A stretch of DNA of 23,619 bases from a virus. A program made the translations under genes and the position numbers. The notes below the pieces were generated by a model. The model saw nothing but the letters and a program-made list of their open reading frames with translations. It was not told the DNA's origin and did not search any database. Location: IMG/VR virus record IMGVR_UViG_3300017749_000134, positions 1 to 23,619 of that record; one strand, given 5' to 3'. Positions 1 through 7,500 of the stretch are shown here, one piece after another (position 1 is the stretch's first letter; every line of letters starts with the position of its first letter).

Positions 1-432
1 AACAGATTGGAAAGTATTCTGAGAGTTCTCTTCATTGATCCAAGGTACAAATAATACAGGAAGATTACCCAACTTTACTTCAGTTGGTTCTGAATAAATT
101 ATAACATTTTGATACTCACGAAGCAACAAATCGACAGCATTCAAATCATTAGTGTTCTTATAGTATGCAGTATGATTACCGACAATAGTGTGAACCGTAA
201 CACCCATTTGAGCAAGACGATCGTAGTAGTTATTTTTTGCCCACGCCAAAGCAGAAAAATCAATACCCTTTCTACTATCAAAAGTATCACCCATATCCAC
301 AACAACTTTAATCCCCCTTTCTTCTAAGGTAGGAAAAAATACATCATTGTAAAATTTTAAAAAGAAGTCGTGGAATAATTTAGAGTTTTTACGGGCACCA
401 AAATGTTGATCAGTAATTATTGCAACTTTCAT
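1..432 (-). CDS. gp47: Recombination endonuclease subunit gp47 (SbcD/Mre11-like), N-terminal part, runs off window
   Basis: This is the first 144 codons of a gene whose 3' end lies beyond the left window edge; the frame is open to base 1. The protein begins MKVAIITDQHFGARKNSK. It has the calcineurin-like phosphoesterase signatures of the T4 gp47/SbcD/Mre11 family: D-x-H in ITDQHFG near residues 7-13, GDTFDSRKG near residue 48, and GNH in TIVGNHTAY near residue 84. In T4, gp47 pairs with gp46 to resect DNA ends for recombination-dependent replication. The start codon overlaps the stop of gp55 by one base (TGATG), which implies translational coupling. gp46 would be expected further left. The family call is strong; only the missing C-terminus is unknown. 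Confidence 0.93.
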   Translation of the reverse strand, partial: MKVAIITDQHFGARKNSKLFHDFFLKFYNDVFFPTLEERGIKVVVDMGDTFDSRKGIDFSALAWAKNNYYDRLAQMGVTVHTIVGNHTAYYKNTNDLNAVDLLLREYQNVIIYSEPTEVKLGNLPVLFVPWINEENSQNTFQSV

Positions 433-911
433 CAATACCTAGATTTAGAATGAATACTATCTTTAATAGAATTATAGTCAGAATAGTTTGCACCGTCAAT
501 CAAGTTATCGTCAAAGAAAACTTCATCAAAACCAGTCTTCTCCAAGATTTTATTTTTAATCTCAAGTTGCTTCTTTTCCTTCTGAATACGACGTAGAAAC
601 GCGTAGTGAATAATTTGAGTAAAATAAGCAAACGGGTTTTGAGACTTCTTAGGGTCAAAGTTATGGATATATTGAACACAGTTTTCAATACCATCAGAAA
701 TCATATCATCTTTAAAGATGTAGTTTACAAAGTTTGGTTTAAAAGACAAGTGCGTTGCAATCTTTAAAAAACATTCTCCAAGATAATTTGTAATCTGAGG
801 TTTTGGTTTATCTTTTATTGCGGCTAACTCTACATCTTCTCTATATTTGATCAGAGCAGCTAAAAACTCTTTATTATTGACATAATGAATAGATCTCTTT
901 CTTTTAGTCAT
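432..911 (-). CDS. gp55: Sigma factor for late transcription gp55
   Basis: The product is about 159 residues, close to the size of the T4 late sigma factor, which directs host RNA polymerase to TATAAATA-type late promoters. The hallmark is the stretch around NPFAYFTQIIHYAFLRRIQ, a sigma region 2-like helix, preceded by the D/N-rich FDPKKSQ segment. An in-frame ATG at 929 would add MPPLGP, but the ATG at 911 (MTKRKRSIHYVNN) has an AGGA a few bases upstream and is preferred. The gene overlaps gp47 by one base. A host-type promoter lies directly upstream at 955-983, as expected for a gene needed before late transcription starts. Late-promoter octamers are found elsewhere in this window. Confidence 0.93.
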   Translation of the reverse strand: MTKRKRSIHYVNNKEFLAALIKYREDVELAAIKDKPKPQITNYLGECFLKIATHLSFKPNFVNYIFKDDMISDGIENCVQYIHNFDPKKSQNPFAYFTQIIHYAFLRRIQKEKKQLEIKNKILEKTGFDEVFFDDNLIDGANYSDYNSIKDSIHSKSRY

Positions 912-954
912 GGGTCCTAAGGGTGGCATAAGGTAATGATTTAATTATCTTAAT

Positions 955-983
955 AGTATAACACGACATTATCAATTTATAAA
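955..983 (-). promoter_or_regulatory. Host sigma70-like promoter upstream of gp55
   Basis: On the minus strand TTTATA (978-983) is followed after 17 bp by TATACT (955-960), and TGT at 961-963 makes an extended -10 element. It lies 44 bp upstream of the preferred gp55 ATG, in the 130-base gap between gp55 and the Sm-like gene. The element looks unlike the late octamers of this phage. The -35 is only a 4 of 6 match, so this is a candidate from sequence alone. Confidence 0.45.
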
Positions 984-1042
984 GCTTGACAAGAGTACTG
1001 GAATTCTGTACAATAACCTTTGTGGAGGTTCATCAGGGTAGC

Positions 1043-1450
1043 TTAGCTTTCTTTAAAGAGTCTCTCTAAGATTTCTTTGGTATCTTGTACGTTACCAATT
1101 CTACCCATGTGTCTATCAATCTTCTTTCTATATCCAGTAGGATCTTCAGAATCTGTGAAGTCTTTGGATTCTCTTAACCAAGATTGATACATCATAATCA
1201 TTTCAATGTCTTTAGATTCGCTCATAGTGATAACATCATTCATATCTATAATGAACATATCATCACGGGTGGTCTTTAACCAAGGTTCTAATTTGTAACC
1301 AAGAGAACCTCTGGTCTTAATTTCAGAAAAAGTAATTGGATTGGATATTAATAAAAATGTTTTATCTTCTTCAGTGCAAGGTGATACTTTAGTGAATATC
1401 TCTTCACCTGTTTTTAATTTTATAGTTGCATAAAAATCTTCTTCTAACAT
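1043..1450 (-). CDS. Small conserved phage protein with an Sm/Hfq-like N-terminal segment
   Basis: The 135-residue product starts MLEEDFYATIKLKTGEEIFTK. The first 50 residues follow the Sm/LSm rhythm: a hydrophobic strand, a K-T-G-E-E turn, then a strand ending in FLLISNPITFSEI. That pattern would suggest a small SH3-like RNA- or protein-binding barrel. The rest (residues 55-135) is charged and probably helical, with WLKTTRDD and RLFKES at the C-terminus. It sits 6 bp after uvsW and upstream of gp55 in the same orientation, so it probably shares the uvsY-uvsW transcript. I recognise it as a recurrent cyanophage neighbour of uvsW and gp55 with no established function. The Sm-like reading is inference from strand pattern only. 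Confidence 0.7.
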   Translation of the reverse strand: MLEEDFYATIKLKTGEEIFTKVSPCTEEDKTFLLISNPITFSEIKTRGSLGYKLEPWLKTTRDDMFIIDMNDVITMSESKDIEMIMMYQSWLRESKDFTDSEDPTGYRKKIDRHMGRIGNVQDTKEILERLFKES

Positions 1451-1456
1451 GTTTTT

Positions 1457-2929
1457 TTAATTCTTTAAATTTACATTGATAATGTCATAGTTAAAATTCT
1501 CTTCGTTATAAATTTTAATTCTTTCTATAAAATGGTTTAAAGTATAGTTTCTTCTTTGTTTATGAGTGCAGTCATCAGAGATGTCATATAACATTGCTTT
1601 AGATTTATTTTTCCCCTTTCTTAAGACTCTGCCTATAGACTGCAAGTTCCTAATTCTCGATTTACTAGGGGAAGCAAATACAACATTGTGTAGGTTCCTA
1701 ATATTTATTCCTGTAGAAAATACACCATAAGAAGCAACAATAATTGCATCTATCTCAGAATCAACAATGGAACGTACTTCTTCTCGTTCTTCAGTGTTTA
1801 TTCCACCATGAACAAAAAATACTTTTCTACCTTCTTTTGCCGAATCTCTAATCAATTCAAACAAAGGTTTTCCATGAGTATCAACTCTTGAAAATAAAAT
1901 TAAAGTATTTCCTTTAAGGTCTAAGGATAAATTTTTTATAAAGTTATTTCTTTGACTATGTGTTATGATATATTGAACTTCATCTTCATACGCAGCAAAT
2001 ACTTGAGGATTATGTTTTAAAACTAAACAAGTAATATCTAACTTTGATAAATGACCTTTCTCCATCAACTCTGCAGTTTTTACAATTTTGTACGATGGTC
2101 CAAACAAACCTTCCAATACCCACTTATGAGTTTGAGTTCCATCAAGAGTACCAGTAAATCCAAATCTATATTTTGCATGATGTAGTTTTGACATTATAGA
2201 TATAAGAGATTTGCTTTTAAATTGATGTGCTTCATCGCCAATGACTACATCAAAATCTTCAAAGAAAGATCTATCTAACTTATATACTGATTGCCATGTA
2301 GTGATTACAACAGGAGCATCAGTAATTTTTTCCCTACCAGCGTAAATCTTGTGGCAGTATGACTCAGCATCCCAACCATAATCTTGGAAATCTTTATACA
2401 TCTGCTCTACGAGAGATGTCGTTGGAACAATTAAGAGAATTTTTTGTTGTTTATCAGAGTAATACCGAACTACTGAATAAATCATCAATGATTTTCCTGA
2501 GGCAGTCGGTGATATCAATAATTTTCTATTATGTCTTAAAGCATCATATACACCCTCAATTTGATAATCTCTGGGACTAAAGGATGTAATTGAATTTATA
2601 TAATCTTTTACACCAGCTTTTGATATACCCTCATTTACCTCAAAAGGCATACCATAGTATTTGTTATCTTTAAATGTATAACTATATCCATAAGATTCAC
2701 AAAAAGATATAACTTTATCTAATAAACCAACATAAATTTGTTTGGATCTTAAATCAAATAAATGTATTTCTCCATTCCAATTTTTGCCTCTGTATTGAGG
2801 CATAAATTTTGCATTAGGAACTTCAAATGTAAAAGTATCTCTTAATTCATATTGAATATGTGGTTCACACTCAATTTTTAAAAATACTTCATTTGACTTT
2901 TGAATAACGACATCATACTGTTTATCCAT
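1457..2929 (-). CDS. uvsW: UvsW RNA-DNA and DNA-DNA helicase
   Basis: This 490-residue superfamily 2 helicase matches T4 UvsW in length and layout. The motifs are clear: Q-motif-like FSPRDYQIEGV near 117-127, Walker A SPTASGKS at 140-147, DEAH at 232-235, motif III GFTGT at 257-261, and motif VI QSIGRVLRKGK near the C-terminal third. About 100 residues before the helicase core form the UvsW N-terminal DNA-binding domain. In T4 it unwinds R-loops and remodels forks, moving the phage from origin- to recombination-dependent replication. The start ATG overlaps the uvsY stop by 8 bp, with AGGA just upstream, so the two are translated together. Confidence 0.95.
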   Translation of the reverse strand: MDKQYDVVIQKSNEVFLKIECEPHIQYELRDTFTFEVPNAKFMPQYRGKNWNGEIHLFDLRSKQIYVGLLDKVISFCESYGYSYTFKDNKYYGMPFEVNEGISKAGVKDYINSITSFSPRDYQIEGVYDALRHNRKLLISPTASGKSLMIYSVVRYYSDKQQKILLIVPTTSLVEQMYKDFQDYGWDAESYCHKIYAGREKITDAPVVITTWQSVYKLDRSFFEDFDVVIGDEAHQFKSKSLISIMSKLHHAKYRFGFTGTLDGTQTHKWVLEGLFGPSYKIVKTAELMEKGHLSKLDITCLVLKHNPQVFAAYEDEVQYIITHSQRNNFIKNLSLDLKGNTLILFSRVDTHGKPLFELIRDSAKEGRKVFFVHGGINTEEREEVRSIVDSEIDAIIVASYGVFSTGINIRNLHNVVFASPSKSRIRNLQSIGRVLRKGKNKSKAMLYDISDDCTHKQRRNYTLNHFIERIKIYNEENFNYDIINVNLKN

Positions 2930-3359
2930 ATCCTGCCTGGAATTTTAAGAAGTCAATAGCATTCTTAATCTGATACGTTCTATTCTGTATCATTTTTAGA
3001 ATACTTTCCAGATAGTTCAATATAGTCTCATAGTATTCGACTTTTAAACTTATCTGTGATAATTTATCGTCAGCGTCGAGATATTTTTGAAGAGTATCTT
3101 TATCTCTAATTTTTTTGGGAAATGGATTCTCTAGGTATACATCGGGATCCGCTTTACCTGAGAAGTATTCGTATCGTTCGTGTCTGACATTTTTGCGGGA
3201 TTGCTCCGCTTTTTTCTTGAGAAGAACAACGGTATTGTACATCTCAAAGTATTTAGCGTGTAATGCTGGGACTTTAATTGACTCATCATGTAGGTTATCC
3301 ATATCGATATGAGAATCTTTTACCCACATCTTCTGGATTTCTTCAAGATCAAATATCAT
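2922..3359 (-). CDS. uvsY: UvsY recombination mediator
   Basis: The product has 145 residues against 137 in T4. It is highly charged and largely helical, with the conserved HAKYFEMYN and ENPFPKKIRDKDTLQKYLDADDKLSQISLKVEYYETILNYLE regions of the UvsY family. UvsY forms a ring that loads the UvsX recombinase on gp32-coated single strands. It overlaps the upstream gp3-like gene by 4 bp (ATGA) and the downstream uvsW by 8 bp, so the trio is tightly coupled. UvsX itself is not in the window. Confidence 0.92.
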   Translation of the reverse strand: MIFDLEEIQKMWVKDSHIDMDNLHDESIKVPALHAKYFEMYNTVVLLKKKAEQSRKNVRHERYEYFSGKADPDVYLENPFPKKIRDKDTLQKYLDADDKLSQISLKVEYYETILNYLESILKMIQNRTYQIKNAIDFLKFQAGYG

Positions 3360-3928
3360 AAAGGATCGCCTTTTGGTGATAGTATATTATAGATAGTATA
3401 CTTGAAAGATACTTCCGCAGTAAAGTATTCGGTATCCTGCGAAGTGGCATCAAATTCTAAATCTGATAAATTATATGGGAACATATCCTGGAAGAGGACT
3501 TCAAACTGAACTCTTTGGTTACTATTAACGACTTGCAGTGTACCATCAGAATAAATGTTCATGGATTCGCTGTCATATCCAATAGTATTATTGCCATCAG
3601 ATTGAAGATCAAAAATTTCTTTTTGGGATTCTGGGAATCCAAGACCTCTCATCCAGTTTTGAATTTGCATATAATTTTCTAGATTCTCATCCACCAAGAA
3701 TCTTAAAGTAAAATCATTAAATGCAATTTTATCTCCAGGAATATCAATATTTTTTAAATAAGATGGTTGTTCAGTAACACCAAGATTCATTCCTGGGATA
3801 TTTGCAGAATTTGCAAAGAATGAAACTTTTCTTGCTCTATTTAAAGTAAATCTAAATCCAATAGAAGATAAAAAATTTCTATTCTGAATTTGATTTGTAT
3901 AAGCGTTTCCTATTCTGCTAAGTGCCAT
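3356..3928 (-). CDS. gp3: Tail completion protein gp3-like, with tail-tube (gp19-like) fold
   Basis: The 190-residue product shows the same pattern as tube protein gp19. There is an N-terminal FRFTLNRARKVSFFANSANIPGMNLG, then IDIPGDKIAFNDFTLRFLVDENLENYMQIQNWM, which lines up with the GDRTFDVWTVTVVNDEDFKLRTAFEQWM stretch of the gp19 encoded at 13374-13973. A virion tube-fold protein is therefore well supported by comparison inside this window. The position between gp23 and uvsY is where I recall gp3 (tail terminator, proximal tip of the tube) in cyanophages, so gp3 is the preferred name. A baseplate-hub tube-fold protein (gp26, gp48 or gp54 type) is the alternative. It overlaps uvsY by 4 bp and follows the SGNH gene by 4 bp. 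Confidence 0.65.
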   Translation of the reverse strand: MALSRIGNAYTNQIQNRNFLSSIGFRFTLNRARKVSFFANSANIPGMNLGVTEQPSYLKNIDIPGDKIAFNDFTLRFLVDENLENYMQIQNWMRGLGFPESQKEIFDLQSDGNNTIGYDSESMNIYSDGTLQVVNSNQRVQFEVLFQDMFPYNLSDLEFDATSQDTEYFTAEVSFKYTIYNILSPKGDPL

Positions 3929-3932
3929 TTTT

Positions 3933-4712
3933 TTAAAGAACTCCTTCTAACTTTTTAATCAGATAATTACTGATCGCTTTATAATATGGTTTTTTAGGAT
4001 GAAGGCTATATTCATTGACTACACCATTTTCTTGACAATAGATAAAATCGTCCATCGGCATTAATAATTTAGTTTTAGTTATTTTTTTATGTTCTCTTGC
4101 AATAACTGAAACTAATGATCTATTTCTAACATCGAGATCAAAAAAGTTTTTGGGGCGAATTCTGTAATCATATGATGATAATGTATCATACCAATAGTTT
4201 TTAATTCCCAAGAGTTGGAAGAATTGGTTCCAATGCATAATATTAGTTTCAAGTTCATGCAATCTTGCAGTTTCATTATATGAATATTTTTTAATTGCAT
4301 ACGCAAAAATATCTTGTTCATTTCCAAATCTGATCAAATCCTCCTCAACATTATTAAGAAGTACTTTTGCATAATGTTGTTCTGCATTTAACCAAACATC
4401 ATACCTATTTAATGATGTAGTTCCCCAAAGAACAATTACTTGTTGATTACTCTGAACTATTTTTTGAAATGTTTTAGATAAAAAAAATCTTTTTGCTAAT
4501 CTAAATTGTCTATCATTACCACTACCATACTCTGCCAAATTAGTATGAGTAAATCCAAAATGATCTACTAGATTTTTTCTCCAACCGTTCTTGTAACAAA
4601 TCTCTGGATCATGTTGTATTGATTCGTATTTTTCTGCAGTCATGCCTTCAGTATATCCAGAACCTTCTCCAAAGGCCCAACTACACCCTAAGGTAATTAT
4701 ATGAGGTTTCAT
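3933..4712 (-). CDS. SGNH/GDSL-hydrolase-like protein
   Basis: The 259-residue product begins MKPHIITLGCSWAFGEG. Block I of the SGNH fold is visible as LGCSWAFGEG with Ser11 as nucleophile. Block II/III-like GSGND lies at 63-67 and VLWGTTSLNRYD near 94-105. Near the C-terminus NEYSLHPKKPYYKAI supplies a histidine (H238) as in block V, but the usual Asp three residues before it is Tyr here. Family members act on esters or acetyl groups of glycans and lipids; the substrate of this one cannot be read. It has no signal peptide or membrane span. It is preceded by a late-type promoter and the gp23 terminator, and lies 4 bp from the gp3-like gene. Homologues are common as accessory genes in marine myoviruses. 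The catalytic call is moderate because of the altered block V. Confidence 0.72.
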   Translation of the reverse strand: MKPHIITLGCSWAFGEGSGYTEGMTAEKYESIQHDPEICYKNGWRKNLVDHFGFTHTNLAEYGSGNDRQFRLAKRFFLSKTFQKIVQSNQQVIVLWGTTSLNRYDVWLNAEQHYAKVLLNNVEEDLIRFGNEQDIFAYAIKKYSYNETARLHELETNIMHWNQFFQLLGIKNYWYDTLSSYDYRIRPKNFFDLDVRNRSLVSVIAREHKKITKTKLLMPMDDFIYCQENGVVNEYSLHPKKPYYKAISNYLIKKLEGVL

Positions 4713-4732
4713 AGTATATAATTAGTTATCTA

Positions 4733-4740
4733 TATTTAGA
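4733..4740 (-). promoter_or_regulatory. Late promoter octamer TCTAAATA before the SGNH gene
   Basis: TCTAAATA on the minus strand, 20 bp upstream of the SGNH ATG and directly after the gp23 terminator hairpin. It resembles the T4 late box TATAAATA and the other octamers in this window. It could drive the whole SGNH, gp3-like, uvsY, uvsW run; T4 uvsW is also a late gene. Confidence 0.55.
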
Positions 4741-4768
4741 CAAAAAAAGAGACCCTTGCGGGTCTCTC
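4741..4768 (-). terminator. Rho-independent terminator after gp23
   Basis: On the minus strand an 8-bp perfect stem (4748-4755 with 4760-4767, core AGAGACCC/GGGTCTCT) closes a 4-base loop. It is followed at once by a run of Ts (the As at 4742-4748 on the plus strand, the first of which pairs in the stem). It lies 24 bases after the gp23 stop codon and would end the major capsid transcript. The plus strand has no T tract after the hairpin, so the terminator is one-way. Confidence 0.9.
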
Positions 4769-4791
4769 GAACAGATTGTGAATCCGATGGA

Positions 4792-6195
4792 TCACATAAG
4801 GTTCTTGATTTGAACTCTTCTGTAGTAACGGTTCTGGTTGACCTTGAGGCGTCCCAGTCCTTGCTCGGTTCCTTCTGCGAAGGGGTTTGCAACAAGACCA
4901 TAACGGGTCTTGAATCCGATTTTGGGTTGGAAGGTATTCTCGCCAACTGCACGAACCATCTGAAGAGGTACGTATGGGCAGTAGAAGAGACCTGCGTCAT
5001 AAGGTGAGCTACCCTTGTAACCAACAACGTAGTACTGCTGAGCAGCAACGTTAGCGGCGTAAGGATCGATGTAGACTCTATACTTACCAAGCAGAACACC
5101 AGCGAAGGTGTTACCAGTGTCATCAACGTTAAGATTAGCGTTGAGTGCTGGGGTGTAGTCAAGTACGCCAGCCATAGACAATGCCGAAGCAACGTCAGCG
5201 GAGCACATAACTACGTTGCCCTTTCCTCTACGAGTTCTTTGTGCGATTGCGTTAGCATCGCGCTCGATTTGGAAGAGAAGACCTTTGAACTTCTCAACAG
5301 ACCAACGTCCGTTAGAGTCGATATCGAGGTCAAATACACCAGCGGTAGCAGTGTTAGCAGCAGCGCCTTGCTCAGCAACCTTATAGATGGTTCTGATGAC
5401 TTCGCGGTTGATCTCAGCAAGAATCTCTGTGGAGAGAATGTTTGCGAGTTCCGCTTCAGCGTTCAGACCATGGATTGCCTTAAGGTCTTGTGCAAGCTCA
5501 AGGCTGTATTCTGCCTTCAGTGCTCTTGACTTGGCTTCAACAAGAACTTTCTCGATAGAGAATGCCATCTCGTTGAACTGATTGCCCGTGCCATTGCCCA
5601 GGTTCTCAGCATCACCAGTCTTCATGCCCTGACCGACATTATAGCCAGTAGAGTTAGCGGTGCCAACGGGGTTCAGGAGACCAGGGTTAGAACCAGACTG
5701 GCTGGTAGTACCCATACCTGCAACGCCATCAGAGAATCCGCTTGCCTCGTCAAGACCATCGCCCTGACCAGAGAATGCAGTGTCTGCTTCGTTGAATAGT
5801 GCTTCGCTTCCGCTCTGATTGGTGTAGCGGGAGCGCATTGCAAAGATGAGTCCAGTAGGACCACTCATTGGTTGTACGCCTGCAAGGTCGTATGCGACCA
5901 GGTTAGGCATTGCGCGTCTGATCAAAGAGATCAGAACGGGATCGAAACCAGCAACAGGACCACCTGCTGCAGCGTCTGCGCCGAACGCACCACCAGCACC
6001 AGCAGCATTACCTGCGTTGGTTGGTGTTTCGCTCAGGATTCCGCCTTGGAATGCTTGTTGTTCACGGAGGAACTTTTCTTGGTTTTCTAACAGGACTGCG
6101 GTTACTGCTCTTCTGTGGTTATCCTTGATAGGATCAATACCATCATAATCGAGAAGTGGACTCCACTTTTCCTGCAGATGCTCTGATTGGAACAT
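4792..6195 (-). CDS. gp23: Major capsid protein gp23
   Basis: The 467-residue product is the HK97-fold major capsid protein of T4-like phages. It opens MFQSEHLQEKWSPLLDY and contains the landmark RRAMPNLVAYDLAGVQPMSGPTGLIFAMRSRY, the region used for gp23 typing. The N-terminal propeptide holds GGILSE/T at residues 51-57, which fits the L-x-E cleavage rule of the gp21 protease (inferred site after Glu56). GC content and codon choice look richer than in the neighbours, as often seen for this very highly expressed gene. The ribosome-binding site is AAGG upstream of the ATG. No NNTAAATA octamer is visible in the 44-base gap to gp22, so transcription may come from the gp22 promoter or a divergent late box. 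A strong terminator follows. Confidence 0.97.
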   Translation of the reverse strand: MFQSEHLQEKWSPLLDYDGIDPIKDNHRRAVTAVLLENQEKFLREQQAFQGGILSETPTNAGNAAGAGGAFGADAAAGGPVAGFDPVLISLIRRAMPNLVAYDLAGVQPMSGPTGLIFAMRSRYTNQSGSEALFNEADTAFSGQGDGLDEASGFSDGVAGMGTTSQSGSNPGLLNPVGTANSTGYNVGQGMKTGDAENLGNGTGNQFNEMAFSIEKVLVEAKSRALKAEYSLELAQDLKAIHGLNAEAELANILSTEILAEINREVIRTIYKVAEQGAAANTATAGVFDLDIDSNGRWSVEKFKGLLFQIERDANAIAQRTRRGKGNVVMCSADVASALSMAGVLDYTPALNANLNVDDTGNTFAGVLLGKYRVYIDPYAANVAAQQYYVVGYKGSSPYDAGLFYCPYVPLQMVRAVGENTFQPKIGFKTRYGLVANPFAEGTEQGLGRLKVNQNRYYRRVQIKNLM

Positions 6196-6239
6196 TTGCT
6201 TTACCTTAGTTTAGTTTTGTTTGATTAATAATAAAGATT

Positions 6240-7424
6240 TCACTTTTTGCTAACAGCACCCAGTGTCCTGAGATAGTTGTTCATGTAGTCAGGTACATTA
6301 CCTGCTGCATCAATATCAACTTCTTCAGACAGATTTTCGGTCTGAGCTTTAGGAGCTTTCTTTGCTGAGAAGTATGACTCCTTCAGCATCTCCAGTTTTT
6401 CACGATATGTTTTTGCACTTTCAAACTCAACACTTTCGGTAAGTGAAGCGAGCTTCTCTTTTTGGCTGAGGGCAAGACCTTCAGTTACTTCATCAAAGAT
6501 ACCATCTGCAACCGACTCAGAAAGACGGGAGTTAAGAACGATATTCTTTTCGATCTGCTCGTTGAGTTTTGTCTCCATTTCATCAAGTTTTTCTACCATG
6601 CTCTCTAGCACATCATATTTTTCTTCAGGGATTGATACATAATGTTCTTCAAAAAGACTCTTCATACCAGAGAGGAAGGATTCTGTCATTTCAGACTTAA
6701 GACCACTTTCAATGGCAAGTCTGTTTTCAGTAACCCACTCTTCGGATACGTACTCAAGATATGAATCTACTCTTTCTTCAAGAGCAGTTTTAATCTCGGT
6801 AACTTCTTCTACGAGTTTTTCCTCGTATGCTTTGTCATATGCAGCAGAGAGACCCTCTCTGATCACTTCGACTTTGGATCTCAGTGCTGCTTCAAAAATG
6901 GTGCGTGCTTTCTCTTGGAATTCTTCCGAAAGCTCTTCACCATCGAGGAGAGCGTTGACATCTTCAGAGACATCAAATTCCTCAATTTCTTCTGCCTCAG
7001 CGACAACTTCTTCTTCAGATGTTTCTTCTTCAGATACAACTTCCTCTTCCGTTGCTTCCTCTTCGGATACAACTTCTTCTGCCTCGGCGGTGATTTCCTC
7101 GTCCTCTTCGATTACCTCTTCAGAGTTGAGTTCTTCTTCCTCCTTCATACCCTTCATGGCATCAGCAGCTTTAGCTCCTTTGTTTACAACATCCTTAACT
7201 TGCTTAAGGGTTGCGCCAGGGGTTTTGAGTTTGGCAGACTCATCATCAGACTTATAATTGTCTGGAGTGGGACCTCCAAGATCTTCGTATGATCCAGATT
7301 CGCCTGCTACTGCACCAGGAGCAAGCTTTTGCATGGGATCAGCTGCCTTTGCACCAGCATTGACAGCGGTCTTGGATTGAGTTGTGCCTGCTTCCATTTC
7401 CTGTAAGTTAGTGTCACTAGACAT
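6240..7424 (-). CDS. gp22: Prohead core scaffold protein gp22
   Basis: The 394-residue product lies between protease gp21 and capsid gp23, the T4 order. It is longer than T4 gp22 (about 270). Residues 95-150 are an almost pure Glu/Val/Ser/Thr low-complexity block with repeated VVSEEE and TEEEVV units. Residues 150-350 are charged coiled-coil-like helices (for example LESMVEKLDEMETKLNEQIEKN). The N-terminal 95 residues carry a duplicated N-x-GAKAAD-x-M motif (residues 22-31 and 81-90). Scaffold proteins of this type form the prohead core and are destroyed by gp21 during maturation; many I/L-x-E sites are present. The SD is GGAG before the ATG, and a late octamer lies 43 bp upstream. Confidence 0.93.
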   Translation of the reverse strand: MSSDTNLQEMEAGTTQSKTAVNAGAKAADPMQKLAPGAVAGESGSYEDLGGPTPDNYKSDDESAKLKTPGATLKQVKDVVNKGAKAADAMKGMKEEEELNSEEVIEEDEEITAEAEEVVSEEEATEEEVVSEEETSEEEVVAEAEEIEEFDVSEDVNALLDGEELSEEFQEKARTIFEAALRSKVEVIREGLSAAYDKAYEEKLVEEVTEIKTALEERVDSYLEYVSEEWVTENRLAIESGLKSEMTESFLSGMKSLFEEHYVSIPEEKYDVLESMVEKLDEMETKLNEQIEKNIVLNSRLSESVADGIFDEVTEGLALSQKEKLASLTESVEFESAKTYREKLEMLKESYFSAKKAPKAQTENLSEEVDIDAAGNVPDYMNNYLRTLGAVSKK

Positions 7425-7466
7425 TTGAGACTCTCCGATTAACCTTTAGTAATTTTAATCTATATT

Positions 7467-7474
7467 TATTTAGT
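7467..7474 (-). promoter_or_regulatory. Late promoter octamer ACTAAATA before gp22
   Basis: ACTAAATA on the minus strand, 43 bp upstream of the gp22 ATG, within the 76-base gap to gp21. The same octamer precedes gp21, which supports its reality. Confidence 0.55.
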
Positions 7475-7500
7475 ATATTTTGTAGTTGTGACTATATATA

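Noticed and set aside
109-327. A 72-residue plus-strand frame opposite gp47
   Set aside because: Antisense to a strongly conserved gp47 region, with no recognisable features.
1013-1030. AACCT...AGGTT inverted repeat between gp55 and the Sm-like gene, as possible terminator
   Set aside because: The stem is only 5 bp and no T tract follows on either strand.
4722-5192. A 156-residue minus-strand frame overlapping the end of gp23 and its terminator
   Set aside because: It runs through the terminator hairpin and in another frame of gp23, with Leu/Thr/Ser-biased composition and no family features.
6712-7257. A 181-residue plus-strand frame rich in Ser opposite gp22
   Set aside because: It is the antisense reading of the GAA/GAG-rich acidic block; it has low complexity, no ribosome-binding site and lies wholly inside gp22.
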